From NCBI GenBank assembly GCA_903879825.1, contig CAIRND010000380.1, positions 1 through 23,288 on the forward strand: a stretch of DNA of 23,288 bases, written 5' to 3'. Below the pieces are notes generated by a model. It did no database searches and had not been told where the DNA came from. It was given only the letters and a program-made list of their open reading frames with translations. Shown piece by piece: positions 22,605 to 23,288 of the stretch (the first letter of the stretch is position 1; every line of letters begins with the position of its first letter). A program made the position numbers and the translations under genes. The DNA comes from an uncultured Geobacteraceae bacterium (GTDB lineage Bacteria > Desulfobacterota > Desulfuromonadia > Geobacterales > Pseudopelobacteraceae).

Positions 22605-23288
22605 TATATCGGGACTATCAGTTCTTTATGTGGAAGACGAACCGGAACTTCGCGAGCATGTTGCCTACGCACTTCGTCTTCATATCGAGAAGGTTTCGAC
22701 CGCCGCAAACGGTAAGGAAGCACTGGCGATCATTCGGTCTAACCGCCCCGACGTTGTTATAAGTGACATTCGCATGCCGGTCATGGATGGCCTTGAACTT
22801 GCCGCTTTACTGCGCAAAGAGCTGCCTGACCTGCCGCTCCTGTTTTGCACCGCTTTTACTGATACCGACTATCTGCTTAAAGCCATTGAACTGGGGGTGG
22901 CGGCCTATATTCCAAAGCCGATTGACACGGAGCGCCTACTGGCAGCGGTACGGCAGGCGGCTCTCCCCGTTCTTCAGCAGCGGGAGATAGCACGCCTTAA
23001 ATCCGAGTCGATCAAGAGCTGCGGCGTCCTGGCCGGCTCCGGCTATACCATTACGACGCTTTGCGAACAGATTTCCCAGGTTGCCGACAGCGATTACTCC
23101 GTAGTTCTCACTGGTGAAGCGGGAACGGGTAAAAGTGCTGTAGCCGAATGGATACACAAAATGAGCTGGCGTAAAAAAAAGCAGCTCTTGAGCATCAACT
23201 GCCGGAGTCGTTCGGCTGAACAGTTGGAGAACGAGCTGTTCGGCCGATTGACCGCCCGTGGTCGTACGCCGGTAGCGCGTGATTGCGG
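22597..23288 (+). CDS. Response regulator with NtrC-like AAA+ domain (3' end cut by window edge)
   Basis: 230 complete residues before the edge. The receiver domain is intact: acidic pair E13-D14 in VLYVEDE, phospho-acceptor D57 in SDIRMPVMDG, T85 and K107 in IPKPID. An AAA+ domain begins after about residue 140, with Walker A TGEAGTGKS (K179) and the NtrC-family block SINCRS...ENELFG (ending G216). In sigma-54 activators ELFG is followed almost at once by the GAFTGA loop; here it reads RLTARGRTPVARDC, so that loop is apparently missing. It may therefore not activate sigma-54 RNA polymerase. The ATG overlaps the kinase stop region by eight bases, so the two proteins are surely partners. The rest of the AAA+ domain and any output domain lie outside the window. 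Confidence 0.9.
   Translation, partial: MFDISGLSVLYVEDEPELREHVAYALRLHIEKVSTAANGKEALAIIRSNRPDVVISDIRMPVMDGLELAALLRKELPDLPLLFCTAFTDTDYLLKAIELGVAAYIPKPIDTERLLAAVRQAALPVLQQREIARLKSESIKSCGVLAGSGYTITTLCEQISQVADSDYSVVLTGEAGTGKSAVAEWIHKMSWRKKKQLLSINCRSRSAEQLENELFGRLTARGRTPVARDC

Noticed and set aside
1..23288. tRNA or rRNA genes, CRISPR arrays, insertion sequences, riboswitches
   Set aside because: No T-loop consensus, no regularly spaced direct repeats, no transposase frame or terminal repeats, and no c-di-GMP riboswitch core were found on reading both strands.

Overview
The window looks like the chromosomal replication-origin region of a Gram-negative, menaquinone-using bacterium. Gene content and protein style fit Desulfuromonadales/Geobacterales-type (former Deltaproteobacteria) organisms. 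This placement is inference: it rests on a type II secretion system, the futalosine menaquinone enzyme MqnC, a Gram-negative YidC with a large periplasmic domain, and an HQWRQPL-type sensor kinase. No database search was possible.

Layout. All genes left of about 12.8 kb point left and all genes right of about 13.1 kb point right, so transcription diverges from an AT-rich origin segment at 12776-13125. That segment carries a 42-bp inverted repeat holding three DnaA-box-like 9-mers (TTATCAACA). Rightward run: dnaA, dnaN, recF, gyrB (initiation, sliding clamp, gap repair, supercoiling), with two more DnaA-box-like 9-mers between dnaA and dnaN. Leftward run from the origin: rpmH, rnpA, yidD, yidC, mnmE, mnmG, rsmG (ribosomal protein L34, RNase P protein, membrane insertion, tRNA wobble modification, 16S rRNA methylation). 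Two near-perfect ParB-binding parS sites lie in this run, one inside mnmG and one between mnmE and mnmG, but parA and parB are not beside rsmG.

Left end (1-6147, minus strand). After a 246-bp gap with a candidate promoter and a dyad comes a tightly overlapping series: ybgC (hot-dog thioesterase), mqnC, rnd (RNase D), then the minor pseudopilin and assembly genes gspH-gspI-gspJ-gspK-gspL of a type II secretion system. gspL runs off the left edge. Most junctions are ATGA-, TTGA- or few-base overlaps, so this is probably one translationally coupled operon.

Right end (19333-23288, plus strand). gyrB is followed by a 440-bp gap with a stem-loop, a candidate promoter and a dyad, not by gyrA. Next comes a two-component pair: a 943-residue membrane kinase (about seven N-terminal TM helices, periplasmic Cache-like sensor, PAS, HisKA, HATPase) whose only sensible start appears to be ATT, and an overlapping response regulator with an NtrC-like AAA+ domain in which the GAFTGA sigma-54 loop seems to be missing. 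The regulator is cut by the right edge. These last two genes are the least ordinary part of the window; the rest is conserved origin-region housekeeping.
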